From NCBI GenBank assembly GCA_002709045.1, contig PAPJ01000045.1:61605-125604 (forward strand): a stretch of 64,000 bases of DNA, read 5' to 3'. Positions within the stretch are counted from its first letter, which is position 1; each line of letters starts with the position of its first letter. This stretch comes from Planctomycetaceae bacterium (GTDB lineage: Bacteria > Planctomycetota > Planctomycetia > Pirellulales > Pirellulaceae). Shown piece after piece: positions 36,699 to 45,641 of the stretch. The position numbers and the translations under genes were made by a program. The notes beneath the pieces are model-generated. The model was not told the origin of the DNA. It saw only the letters and a list, made by a program, of their open reading frames with translations, and searched no databases.

Positions 36699-38065
36699 AA
36701 TGTAATCACATTGAGCGGGTCAGCTTCTTGCCGTTCTTCGAGCCATTCCACCGGGATGTCCTCGGCGCCCAACACTCGATCCTGCTTCCGATAAACTTCT
36801 CGCCGTGAGACCACATTGGACATCCAGTACAATCCCAGTCGATACACATCCCGCATGTTAGTCCGCCAAGCCATGCCACGTCTTAAGATTGAAGACAGCG
36901 TGTTAAACTTCCTTCTCGCCCGAAAACAACCCGCAGTCAATTCCTCGGGCGTCATGCCAGCAGGACTAAATGTCGCATGACCGTAACGATAGTTTTCATC
37001 TAACCACCAGCGGTCATAGAGCATTCGTCCTTCACCAACCAGTCGATCGTATAACCGTGCCCCTGGCATCGGAGTCAACGGATTGAAATTGGACAAATAG
37101 AATTTATGATCAATCGCAAACTCCACCGCCTCATCAAAGGACTCAGTGGTGTCCTGGTCATAACCAAACACAAATGTTCCGTAAATCATAATTCCGGCGT
37201 CCTGAATGATACGGATAGAATCGCCATAACTTCCATAATGGACGTTCCAACTCTTAGCCATTTGCCTGAGATTATCGGTATTGAGCGACTCGAAACCAAA
37301 CAATGCGGAAATACATCCACTTTTCCGCATTAACTCGACAAGATCAGGATCCTTGGCAATATCGATTGACACCTGGCAAAACCATTTCTTCTTCAAAGGT
37401 ATCAGTGCTTCGAATAACTCACGTGTCTGATCACCATTGGTGAAAATATTGTCATCCACTAGAAAAAGAAACTTGCCTGAATACTTTTTAATCTCGTCAA
37501 TAACCTGTCCTAAGGGCCGTTGTCGCAGGTTCGATCCATAAAATGCACGTATCGAGCAAAAGTCACAGCTATACTTACACCCTCTTCCGTATTGCACAAG
37601 TGTTACGGGAGCGTATTTTTTTCCGGCAAAGATACTACGGTCAAACTTGATACCGTCAAGACCGGGAAACTCGTCCCCCTGATAAATTGCCTCTAAGCAA
37701 TCTCTTTCCACGTCGTCAAGAATCCTTTGCCACACTCCTTCCGCATCTCCGACAACAACCGAATCTGCAAATTGAAGTGCTTCATCCGGAAGGAATGTCG
37801 GATGGTACCCGCCCATTACCACCTTGACTCCACGACGCCGATAAGCTGCGGCGATTTGATAGGACCTGCGAGCTGTATAAGTTTCAACGGTCATCGCCAC
37901 CAGGTCCGGCTGATCATCAGTCGGCAGAGGAGCTAGACGCTCGTCATGGAATACCACTTCATGATGTTCCGGAGTTAGGCCTTTGAGGATGGCAAAGCAC
38001 AGCGGCGTCATCGCATCTGTACTGCGATGATCAAAAAGATTCGGTCGGATAAAAGTGATCTTCAT
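36695..38065 (-). CDS. B12-binding domain radical SAM protein (copy 4, operon leader)
   Basis: A 456-residue paralogue and the first gene of the operon. The B12-like domain has TVETYTARRSYQIA and VVMGGYHPTFLPDEA; the radical SAM cluster is GCKYSCDFC (Cys163, Cys167, Cys170). FLVDDNIFTNGDQTRELFEA, GFESLNTDNLRQMAKSW and the DUF4070-like YRYGHATFSPAGMTP follow. It overlaps copy 3 by four bases (ATGA). The promoter of the whole operon should lie in the region between this gene and the divergent membrane-protein gene at 38232. Confidence 0.85.
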   Translation of the reverse strand: MKITFIRPNLFDHRSTDAMTPLCFAILKGLTPEHHEVVFHDERLAPLPTDDQPDLVAMTVETYTARRSYQIAAAYRRRGVKVVMGGYHPTFLPDEALQFADSVVVGDAEGVWQRILDDVERDCLEAIYQGDEFPGLDGIKFDRSIFAGKKYAPVTLVQYGRGCKYSCDFCSIRAFYGSNLRQRPLGQVIDEIKKYSGKFLFLVDDNIFTNGDQTRELFEALIPLKKKWFCQVSIDIAKDPDLVELMRKSGCISALFGFESLNTDNLRQMAKSWNVHYGSYGDSIRIIQDAGIMIYGTFVFGYDQDTTESFDEAVEFAIDHKFYLSNFNPLTPMPGARLYDRLVGEGRMLYDRWWLDENYRYGHATFSPAGMTPEELTAGCFRARRKFNTLSSILRRGMAWRTNMRDVYRLGLYWMSNVVSRREVYRKQDRVLGAEDIPVEWLEERQEADPLNVITL

Positions 38066-38231
38066 TATTTATCTGGTTAAAACATGATTTTCAATAGTGT
38101 GCCTAGCATCCTCAACTAATATTAGCAAAAGGCAATTCTTCGCTTCATTGTTCAATGTGCTACAATCTCGTCCACTTGCACTTAATTGTTCGTTAATCTG
38201 TCTACAAATAACTAACACCGTCAGGATACGT

Positions 38232-38891
38232 ATGCTGTTCTACAAGATTTATGAGGTTGTCGGGCCGATCATCCTGTTCCCACTCGCACTTATACTTTGG
38301 TGGTCCACCAGCCAAAATGACATTACAGTAACTTTTTATGCTGTCGGTATGCCCGTGGCTGTTGCTTTTCTAATTCCCTATATTGGTATTCGTTTGCTAC
38401 ATATCTGGGAAATTCGCAGCCCTCATTCCAACAAGGGCTTTCGTCCACATCATGGATTTATGTTCGGATCGGCAACAAGCGTCATTTGCTGGATTGTCTA
38501 CAAACTGTACCTGCAAATCCCACTCAGTGACTCCAGTTGGTTGTTCCCCATTATCCTAGGAATAACAATTGGACTGATTAATTTCATATTTGACATGTTC
38601 GCGATCAGTCGCGGCGTCCTTGTTGTTTTCAATAAATCGTACAGTTTGGGAAAATCCGCATTCCATATATCGCTTCAATATGCTCCTATCTTCTTTGCCA
38701 GTTTCGGTATCGCTTATGGATTTGAACTACAACGTCTGATCAACACAATAAACGACCCTGACTCCGTATCAAGCTATGGCAGAATGTTGATTTCTATCCT
38801 AATCTCACCAATGTCCACCGAAATTTTCCACTGGATCTTCTATGGCGAGTCATCTCTAAAGAGTTACAAGCGGCTGTCGGAGACAAATTAA
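38232..38891 (+). CDS. Polytopic membrane protein of unknown function
   Basis: A 219-residue protein from the ATG at 38232 (AGGA upstream); an upstream extension of 45 codons lacks sense. About six hydrophobic segments. A His-containing loop (SPHSNKGFRPHHGFMFG) lies between the second and third helices. No recognised family. It is divergent from the radical SAM operon across only 166 bases and may share regulation. Its TAA stop overlaps the stop of the convergent NTF2-like gene in the palindrome TTAA. Confidence 0.6.
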   Translation: MLFYKIYEVVGPIILFPLALILWWSTSQNDITVTFYAVGMPVAVAFLIPYIGIRLLHIWEIRSPHSNKGFRPHHGFMFGSATSVICWIVYKLYLQIPLSDSSWLFPIILGITIGLINFIFDMFAISRGVLVVFNKSYSLGKSAFHISLQYAPIFFASFGIAYGFELQRLINTINDPDSVSSYGRMLISILISPMSTEIFHWIFYGESSLKSYKRLSETN

Positions 38892-39502
38892 TCAGTCTTC
38901 TTTTTTCTACGCAGAACAATGGGTAAGAGGATTCCAGCAAGCAGACCGATACCCCCAGCATAGATCGTTCGCATTAGCACAAATCCGTCAATCACCTGAT
39001 TATCAAAGGCATTTGTTAACGTCGCAAAACTAATCAACTGCCATCTGTCGTTCTCATAAGTAAGCGTTGCCATCCATTTACTTTTCAATTCAAGTTCCTG
39101 TCCGGAGGCCATGACATACGTATCACCCAAATCTCCTACCGAAACAACAAATTTCCCATTTTCAAAAACAGCTCTGTCGGTCGTAATGGGAGCTACCGTC
39201 ATGACATCGATAAATGACTTGATGTTGGCAAAAAAATCAACCACTCCCTGACGACCAGTTGATGACGTACCATCATGCCAAATACAGGTAATCTCTTCAT
39301 GGCAATACTTATCAGCAATCTCCGCAAACTTCTCCTGATTAAACAGAGTGAAGATTTCCTCTTTCGTCTGCTCGAGTCTTTCTTCAATAGATTTTAAATC
39401 CGGGGAAACAGGATTCTCAGATTCATCCTGTGCACTAATACCCGACGGTATCAATAACAGGGAAAACAACAGGTAGAGTTTACTTTTTTTGTATGGGTAC
39501 AT
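38888..39502 (-). CDS. NTF2/SnoaL-like secreted protein with C-terminal membrane anchor
   Basis: A 204-residue protein: signal peptide to about ISA-Q at residue 24, a coiled stretch of Glu/Lys, a SnoaL/DUF4440-type cone fold (FTLFNQEKFAEIADKYCHEE, WHDGTSSTGRQGVVDFF, then KWMATLTYENDRWQLI), and a final helix (IYAGGIGLLAGILLPIVL) followed by RRKKKTD, the layout of a C-terminal anchor. Members bind small hydrophobic ligands or act as isomerases or cyclases. It is downstream of the desaturase gene by 15 bases. Confidence 0.7.
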   Translation of the reverse strand: MYPYKKSKLYLLFSLLLIPSGISAQDESENPVSPDLKSIEERLEQTKEEIFTLFNQEKFAEIADKYCHEEITCIWHDGTSSTGRQGVVDFFANIKSFIDVMTVAPITTDRAVFENGKFVVSVGDLGDTYVMASGQELELKSKWMATLTYENDRWQLISFATLTNAFDNQVIDGFVLMRTIYAGGIGLLAGILLPIVLRRKKKTD

Positions 39503-39517
39503 CTCTTTCTCCTTTAA

Positions 39518-40534
39518 CTATTCAGATTGATTTGAGTGCAATTTTTGTTGCTTTAAATGATTTATCATCTGCTCGGTATTCCACATATCGGGTTCCGGTT
39601 CGGTCACCTCAACCGGGCCTCCCCACATTCGTAAATAATGCTTCCAGTACGACGGACGTGGTTTATCGTCAGCGGGTACATCTGGAAGACTTGTCCAGGG
39701 GATATCCGGATATCGATGATGGTTGAGATCCCACTCACCGTTGAGCAAAACGGCCGACATTAACCAGTTATGTTTCAGGTTAAAAGCACCATCAACAATA
39801 CTTCTCTCGGAATACGCATGCGCAATATATTGACGCGTTGACCAGTTGAAGCCAGCCATCAGAAACATCGCCAGCACAACCTGCCAGTCAAGAGACAACC
39901 CCCAGCAGACACCGCCCCAGAATATCGCCGTCAACAGCATTTCCAGCCGAATCCTCCAGACATCACGTGTGGTGATGTCCTTCATATTACCGTTGCCAAA
40001 CTCTTTGCCCGTCACCAACGAGCTTTGAGCCGTACCCGGAATAATAGCCGTCGCAATAGAAGCTAACACCACAAGCACATAAAATAGCCCCACTAATGTG
40101 CCATACCACTGACAACTCTTAAAGAATCGCGACCAAAACCCAGGGTAATACTGGTCAAATATTTCCGCGTCAGTGCGATTGCGATAATGGTGCCCCTGAT
40201 GAGTTACCTGGACCAAGGTGAAACTCACAGGAAAAAACATCGATGAAACGACTCCCAGTAAATAATTGTGTCTTAAATCGCTCTGAAGATTTAAATGAAT
40301 TGCTTCATGCATCAAAGCATAGTTCGTCAACATTAAATAACTGAAAATAACACCCAACCCAAGAGTCCAACCCCAGTGAGCCAACTGAGACGCAACCCAA
40401 AGCATGACAATCGCCGAAACACCAACTGCGATAACAAGCACGAGATTCAACCCGTTTCGTATTGGCATGTCATCCCTACGGACAACTTTTAAATGCTTCC
40501 AGGGTAAAGTCGCTGATTCACGATTTTCAGGCAT
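39518..40534 (-). CDS. Fatty acid desaturase-like membrane di-iron enzyme
   Basis: A 338-residue integral membrane protein with the three histidine boxes of the desaturase/hydroxylase superfamily: HEAIH (76-80), HQGHH (112-116) and NHHRYP (271-276), spaced by two pairs of membrane segments. It should act as an oxygen-dependent desaturase or hydroxylase of a fatty acyl or similar lipid. It begins a two-gene unit with the NTF2-like protein. It lies about 1.4 kb from the start of the radical SAM operon, which supports, without proving, a lipid-related role for the region. Confidence 0.85.
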   Translation of the reverse strand: MPENRESATLPWKHLKVVRRDDMPIRNGLNLVLVIAVGVSAIVMLWVASQLAHWGWTLGLGVIFSYLMLTNYALMHEAIHLNLQSDLRHNYLLGVVSSMFFPVSFTLVQVTHQGHHYRNRTDAEIFDQYYPGFWSRFFKSCQWYGTLVGLFYVLVVLASIATAIIPGTAQSSLVTGKEFGNGNMKDITTRDVWRIRLEMLLTAIFWGGVCWGLSLDWQVVLAMFLMAGFNWSTRQYIAHAYSERSIVDGAFNLKHNWLMSAVLLNGEWDLNHHRYPDIPWTSLPDVPADDKPRPSYWKHYLRMWGGPVEVTEPEPDMWNTEQMINHLKQQKLHSNQSE

Positions 40535-40897
40535 ATTAAATTCCCAATTTGCTTTACCCGAGCAACCTAATCTTAATATAGTTCGGTCTTAATTGCTGAT
40601 TATTTTTTTCAATCAGGATAGCTACTTAAGCCAAACAATATTTTCAAACTCGAAATTTACAGCACAAAGCCTTTTATATAAAAAGGTGTTACAAGCGATC
40701 TCTCTTCATAATATTTCCAACTACCAAGACTCACATTCAATTTAACCATACCTGCCCTTAACACATTTCTCATGACTGTTATGCCACAACTAGTTCCAGA
40801 CACTTCTGAAGCAATCCGAACGATCCATAATCACAAACAGGATGCGGCGCCACCGCAACATGATCAGACACCATCAAATAACAGCTCTCACTCAACC
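40535..40897. other. Intergenic region
   Basis: 363 bases that should contain the desaturase promoter. AT-rich, with a run of TATATAAAAA near 40675. A 45-codon open frame at 40772-40909 has no ribosome site and runs into the end of the ankyrin gene; I do not call it. Confidence 0.3.
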
Positions 40898-41320
40898 TTA
40901 TTCATTTAATAATTTGAGAATTTCCGTGCGGTTTCTGACTCTTGCCATTTCCAAGGGCGTTTGACCATCACTACGCGGTTTGTTGATATCTGCTCCCGCT
41001 TCAATCAGTATTTTGGCAGCCTCTGTACTTCTCCGAGTGATGGCTCGATGGAGAGCGGTTTCCCCGTCACTACCGGCGGTCTGATCAATTTCTACTCCCT
41101 CAGCAAGCAACTGTTTTACACGAGCAATATCATTCTGTTCGGCTGCCTTATAAAGAGGCGGTTCTGCTAATTGTGGATTGGTTGATAGGGACGCTTCAGT
41201 TGTTGGTGGACTCGGCTGTTGTGCGCCGTTCTGTGTTTGGTTCGATTGCGAATCGGCACAGCCAGAAATCATGACCGAGGCGAATAAACAAATCGCTAGG
41301 CTGGCTGAGAATTTCAACAT
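40898..41320 (-). CDS. Ankyrin-repeat lipoprotein
   Basis: A 140-residue protein with a lipoprotein signal and lipobox ISGC (Cys21), a Gln/Asn/Pro-rich linker to about residue 50, and about three ankyrin repeats (EPPLYKAAEQNDIARVKQLL, GETALHRAITRRSTEAAKIL, GQTPLEMARVRNRTEILKLL). It would be a small membrane-anchored protein-binding module. No partner gene is evident. Confidence 0.85.
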   Translation of the reverse strand: MLKFSASLAICLFASVMISGCADSQSNQTQNGAQQPSPPTTEASLSTNPQLAEPPLYKAAEQNDIARVKQLLAEGVEIDQTAGSDGETALHRAITRRSTEAAKILIEAGADINKPRSDGQTPLEMARVRNRTEILKLLNE

Positions 41321-41810
41321 AATTCAGATCTCCTAATTGTCTTGTAATTCAGAGTTTTATTTTGGACCGCATGCCGTATATAAGACGTCTAACGCTCAAT
41401 CAGCAGGCTATTCAGGTATCATGGATTCAGTTTCAACTATCCTTATCTGGCCGTAGTTTATGCAATTATCGGGTTTCCTAACCAGTATTAAATTTGCTAC
41501 AAATCGATGAGTTTGTCGCATGTATTGCCACAAGATGTAATCAATCCGACACTCCGGTTAGGATTCCCTATTCTCCGGTTGTTTCCAATTAACCTTGTCC
41601 CCCGAAATCGTAGGCTGCGAAAAGTAAGCGAACGGTTGACTGCCAACTCCATAGCTTAGAATAGCAAAGGGATTTCGATAACCACTGGAAGTAAAACAAG
41701 TGGGTTAATAGAACTGATCAATGGAATAATCTGCGACGAATATGGGAAGAGACAACTTACCGGTTTAACACCCAATAATTCCAAAAAGCTGAGCTACTCT
41801 ACTGTCTGCT
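41321..41810. other. Intergenic region
   Basis: 490 bases upstream of the ankyrin lipoprotein and downstream of the protease-like gene. I see no gene, clear promoter or repeat. Confidence 0.3.
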
Positions 41811-42335
41811 TTAATAAGTCAGCGTTGATTGATTGAGGTGGTCCCGAACTGCTTCCCAGTTTGGAAGTGCATTATGCAAAACGGCTGTAAGGCTATGATC
41901 ATTCCCTTGTTCAATTAAATGAGCAAGCTCATGAACAATGATATACTCCAGACAGTCCGGCGACTTATGTACTAAGGCGGCATTAAGCCTTATCGTTCTT
42001 TTTTGAGGGTTACAACTCCCCCAAACATCATCCATAGCACGAACAAACACGGATGCGGCCTTGACTTGTAGACGTGTTTCCCACTTACCAACTAACTCAT
42101 ACGCCGCTGCCCTCAATTGATTACGATACCATTGCTTCAAAAAATGACTGCGTGTTGCAATATCCGTATCTGCTCCGATCCTGAGAATTAGCTTCTTTGT
42201 TTGAAGATCAACAACTGGTGAGCCTTTTTGCTCGACAACTGAAAACTGATATCGCTTACCCCAAACCCAATGAGTCTCCTGTTTTATATATTCCCGATAT
42301 TTCCGCGGATCGTCGCTCTTCCGTTTATTCATCAT
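41811..42335 (-). CDS. YgjP-like (DUF45) zinc metallopeptidase domain protein, short form
   Basis: A 174-residue protein with the YgjP core: WGKRYQFSVVEQ, the DDVWGSCNP motif, and zinc site HELAH (His135, Glu136, His139) with NDHS giving a third likely ligand at His147. Usual members are 220-240 residues and start with an extra beta-rich segment that this one lacks, so it is N-terminally shortened. No signal peptide, so it is cytosolic. Substrate unknown. Confidence 0.82.
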   Translation of the reverse strand: MMNKRKSDDPRKYREYIKQETHWVWGKRYQFSVVEQKGSPVVDLQTKKLILRIGADTDIATRSHFLKQWYRNQLRAAAYELVGKWETRLQVKAASVFVRAMDDVWGSCNPQKRTIRLNAALVHKSPDCLEYIIVHELAHLIEQGNDHSLTAVLHNALPNWEAVRDHLNQSTLTY

Positions 42336-42585
42336 CGATACTGTTTCTGAACAGAGGTATTCTGAACTGATTTTCCCTTAACAATTCCTGCTCTGACGAG
42401 AATCATTAGCATCTGAAAATCCGAACAGAAGGTCCTTTATTTGCGGCAAGGGGAATTAGGCACGATCGGCCATTGGAGTTACTTTAATTTTAGGTTCGAG
42501 TATAAAGATGTGTACCTGGCAAAAACATTAATACCAGTTAATGACAATTTAGCCATCACCCACCTTAAAGGAATTCATTCGTCCT

Positions 42586-43308
42586 ATGAGCAATCCCTAC
42601 CAAGCTCCTCAGAAACCCCTTTCCACTGTCAATTCTGCCGTAAGCAATCTATACAACTATAAAAATCTAGGTGCTCTAACCGCTATTACGACCGCCTTGT
42701 TATTACTTGGTATTTTTTCAGCTGGGGTGGAAACATGGTCGTCTTACAACCAATTAGACCTACTCAATCGAATGCGGTCTGGAATGCAATATACACAGGG
42801 GGAGGCAATGGCAAATGATACCAGAGAAATGGCAATTGGTCTGGCAGCTTTAGCAATCTATATCCTGACTGCGATTGTATTTGGAATTTGGATCGTCCGG
42901 GCACATAAAAACCTTTACGCCTTTAAGTTACAAAGACTGAGCTATACGCCAGGATGGGCCTTAGGCTGGTTTTTTGTACCTATCCTTAATTACATTCGTC
43001 CTTTTCAGGCGATGAAGGAACTTTGGCAAGCCAGTCACGGTGGCGTTAAATGGGATTCATTTGCATCCGCAAACCTTATCAACCTCTGGTGGTTATTGTG
43101 GGTTGTAAACAGCATATACAGTACTGTAGTCAGCCGAATGTTTTTATCACCAAGCAATATCGACGAACTGATTATTGGTACCAAAGCAAGTATGTTTAGT
43201 GTTCTCATTCATATCCCCCTTTGCCTGTTAGCGATCAAATTGGTCCGTGGTATTCACAATGCGCAAGAGAAACTGGCCAACTCACATGCTGAAATGCTGA
43301 ACAACTAG
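42586..43308 (+). CDS. DUF4328 membrane protein with N-terminal NPYQAP tag
   Basis: A 240-residue protein with AAAGGA upstream of ATG. It starts MSNPYQAPQK, a cytoplasmic tag that recurs on the membrane protein at 63147. The body matches DUF4328: a first helix, then GIWIVRAHKNLYAF, YTPGWALGWFFVPILNYIRP and KELWQAS, the signature region, plus two further helices. About five membrane segments. DUF4328 function is unknown; it often sits with regulatory or secretion genes in actinobacteria and planctomycetes. Confidence 0.82.
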   Translation: MSNPYQAPQKPLSTVNSAVSNLYNYKNLGALTAITTALLLLGIFSAGVETWSSYNQLDLLNRMRSGMQYTQGEAMANDTREMAIGLAALAIYILTAIVFGIWIVRAHKNLYAFKLQRLSYTPGWALGWFFVPILNYIRPFQAMKELWQASHGGVKWDSFASANLINLWWLLWVVNSIYSTVVSRMFLSPSNIDELIIGTKASMFSVLIHIPLCLLAIKLVRGIHNAQEKLANSHAEMLNN

Positions 43309-43321
43309 AACATGTAAACCA

Positions 43322-43335
43322 TTGATAATGCATCG
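43322..43335. repeat. 14-bp sequence shared by the 3' flanks of the two NPYQAP genes
   Basis: TTGATAATGCATCG occurs here, shortly after the DUF4328 gene, and again at 63895-63908, shortly after the second NPYQAP gene. Confidence 0.6.
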
Positions 43336-43463
43336 CTTGGCCACAGACACAGACTTACGGTAAGATGTGTTCTTAGGACTTTCATCCAGACCATCAAATT
43401 GAAAGCCGTTGAGGATGCACAGGCTCATACCATAGTTGCTCCCATTTTTTACGAGGACTTTTT

Positions 43464-44567
43464 ATGTCAAAATTATCGGCAACATTTTTGCTTTTTGCTT
43501 CATTACTCACAATACCATCGGTAGCGGCACCACCTATTCGAAAATTCGACGCCGCTGGAGCCCCGTCATTTAAAGTACTGACGCCGGGTGAAAGTCCGCC
43601 TCTTGACACCCACGAGAATTACGTGATTGGCCCTGAATATATTCCGGCTCCTGAACTGAAGGTGGTTGAAGGCGTTCCGCAGGGAACGGTTCGACAGTTT
43701 ACGATCGATTCCAGGGAAACCAGGATCTACAACCCGGGAATCGCCCGGGAAACGTTTGGGACAGTTGATCCCACAAATCCCAAAACCTTAATCGTCGATA
43801 CGCATGAGATTGACTATAAGCGGCAGATTACTGTCTACATTCCTGCCCAGCATAAGAAGCGAAGCAGGGCACCCTTTATGATTTGCCACGACGGCCCCAA
43901 GGGCAAACCCAACATGACGCTACCGCATATTCTGGACAATCTGATTGAGCAAAAAAGAATTCCTCCAATCATTCTCATCCAGATCGCAAATGGAGGCGGT
44001 GATGCTCAGGGACACCAACGGGGGAAAGAGTATGACAACATGTCAGGATTATTTGCTGAATATATTGAGACCGAAGTGCTACCGCGGGTGGAGAAGAATT
44101 ACCAGCTACATTTAACAAAAAACCCGGACGGTCGGGCAGTGATGGGATCCAGTTCCGGAGGTTCCGCCTCGCTTATCATGGCATGGTTTCGCACCGATCT
44201 TTATCGACGTGTACTCACTACCTCAGGAACCTTTGTGAATCAGGCCTGGCCATTTGATCCCGAGTATCCTGATGGCGCCTGGGGATTTCACAAGACAATC
44301 ATACCTGCCAGTCCCAAAAAACCGATTCGCCTGTTTATTTCTGTTGGCGATCGTGACTTACTCAATCCAAACGTTATGCGCGACGACATGCACGATTGGG
44401 TGGAAGCTAATCACCGGATGGCCAAAGTACTAGAGGCTAAAGGTTACGAGTATCAGTATTTGTTCTGTCGCAATTCGGGCCATGGTATCCGCAATGCCAA
44501 AGCCCAATTCATGCCCCACGCTATTGAATGGGTTTGGAACGGATACCGCTCCAAACCTATTAAGTAA
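43464..44567 (+). CDS. Secreted alpha/beta-hydrolase esterase (esterase D/Fes-like)
   Basis: A 367-residue protein with a signal peptide ending near SVAAPP. The esterase (PF00756) fold is evident: QITVYIPAQHKK, FMICHDGP, GxSxG as GSSSG with Ser230 as nucleophile, FISVGDRDLLN supplying the acid, and CRNSGHGIRN with the catalytic His. Typical substrates are siderophore, feruloyl or acetylxylan esters. AGGA precedes the start. Monocistronic. Confidence 0.85.
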   Translation: MSKLSATFLLFASLLTIPSVAAPPIRKFDAAGAPSFKVLTPGESPPLDTHENYVIGPEYIPAPELKVVEGVPQGTVRQFTIDSRETRIYNPGIARETFGTVDPTNPKTLIVDTHEIDYKRQITVYIPAQHKKRSRAPFMICHDGPKGKPNMTLPHILDNLIEQKRIPPIILIQIANGGGDAQGHQRGKEYDNMSGLFAEYIETEVLPRVEKNYQLHLTKNPDGRAVMGSSSGGSASLIMAWFRTDLYRRVLTTSGTFVNQAWPFDPEYPDGAWGFHKTIIPASPKKPIRLFISVGDRDLLNPNVMRDDMHDWVEANHRMAKVLEAKGYEYQYLFCRNSGHGIRNAKAQFMPHAIEWVWNGYRSKPIK

Positions 44568-44743
44568 AACATGCCGGTAACCTGGTAATTCAGTGATGAT
44601 CTAAAATCAGCAGGCCCTGTACCGTCTGCTGAACCCGGAATCGTCGCAATGAAATTTATGCCGAAAAGCGAGCGCAGGCCGAGGTCTGACAACTTTGGTA
44701 ATCATCCAACTCTGCAGACGCAGCTTTAAACGTGCCCACAAGG

Positions 44744-44854
44744 TTAAGGCAGACCCTGCAAAAACCCCCATACAGCGAGCACAGATAAAACGGCGAAAGC
44801 AACGCCGAGACCAAGGCCTTTCCTAAAACTTCCGCCCCGGCCAGCGTTTACCAT
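44744..44854 (-). CDS. Small single-pass membrane peptide, 36 aa
   Basis: ATG at 44854, TAA at 44744-44746. A Gly-rich basic N-terminus (MVNAGRGGSFRKG) precedes one hydrophobic helix of about 20 residues (LGLGVAFAVLSVLAVWGFL) and the peptide ends in QGLP. No good ribosome site, so only moderately likely. It lies directly downstream of the 44-aa lipoprotein on the same strand. Confidence 0.35.
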   Translation of the reverse strand: MVNAGRGGSFRKGLGLGVAFAVLSVLAVWGFLQGLP

Positions 44855-44920
44855 CGCCGTGAATAATGCACACCACGTCGTATACAGCAATAAAAACGAT
44901 GCCATGCAATGGCCGCTAGT

Positions 44921-45055
44921 CTATTGTGAGTCTGTGGCTTCGACGGTTGTATCATTTGAATTTGATGCGTCTGAGTTAACTTCTCCAGTCTCTTCGTTAC
45001 ATCCGGAAACAAACAAGACAGCACCAATCAGTAGCAGTACAATTATTCTTTTCAT
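44921..45055 (-). CDS. Small lipoprotein, 44 aa
   Basis: GGAG sits nine bases before the ATG. The product is a classic small lipoprotein: MKRIIVLLLIGAVLFVSGC with a lipobox FVSGC at Cys19, followed by 25 acidic, Ser/Asn/Thr-rich residues. Its size is below most gene-finder limits. It may be cotranscribed with the 36-aa membrane peptide. Function unknown. Confidence 0.6.
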   Translation of the reverse strand: MKRIIVLLLIGAVLFVSGCNEETGEVNSDASNSNDTTVEATDSQ

Positions 45056-45641
45056 CGGTAGAGCTCCAATTCTTATATTGAAATTTTATTTTTAACACCT
45101 CTTAATGTGCCTCACGTCTGAAGCATTATCGGTAATCATAAAACATAAAGTTAGTGTTGAAACCGCTACAAAACATGTGTTGAGTTATTAAATCTGCTAC
45201 ATATCAGGCAAGGACTCTTACCCACAATAAAATGGATTCGACTCGGCTATTTTTCTCATAACTCCCCTTAGAGACGTAATTGTTATTTTTCCAAATACAA
45301 TTAATCGCCTTGGTTATTGGATTTGCCGCAAGACAAGCTCTCTGGCAGATCGTACTCCTAATAGCTAAGTTGAAAACCGTAAAAGAAGGGCTACCGGATG
45401 ATCCCCCCTTCTTTCCATGGAAGGACTATCTAATAGTGGTCTGTATATACTCCTCGCGAACGACTCGGCAGAGCACATATAAAATCTCATCTCCGGATTG
45501 ATTACATCATTGGCGAACAGCTCGATTATCGCCCTTGTTAGCTAGCATTTTCATTGCGTCATGCAGTGAGTTACAATTGTGAATTAGTAGGTATCAGCAC
45601 TAACGGGGCTGTAAAAAAAATTCAGACATCTCAGGAATCAT
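45056..45641. other. Intergenic region
   Basis: About 590 bases before the PQQ-like propeller gene. A 73-codon frame with a TTG start at 45280 has no ribosome site and I do not accept it. No repeat or terminator is clear. Confidence 0.3.

Noticed and set aside
40772..40909. 45-codon frame before the ankyrin gene
   Set aside because: No ribosome site; runs into the 3' end of the opposite gene.
45280..45501. 73-codon frame with TTG start and a hydrophobic N-terminus
   Set aside because: No ribosome site and a random-looking C-terminal half.
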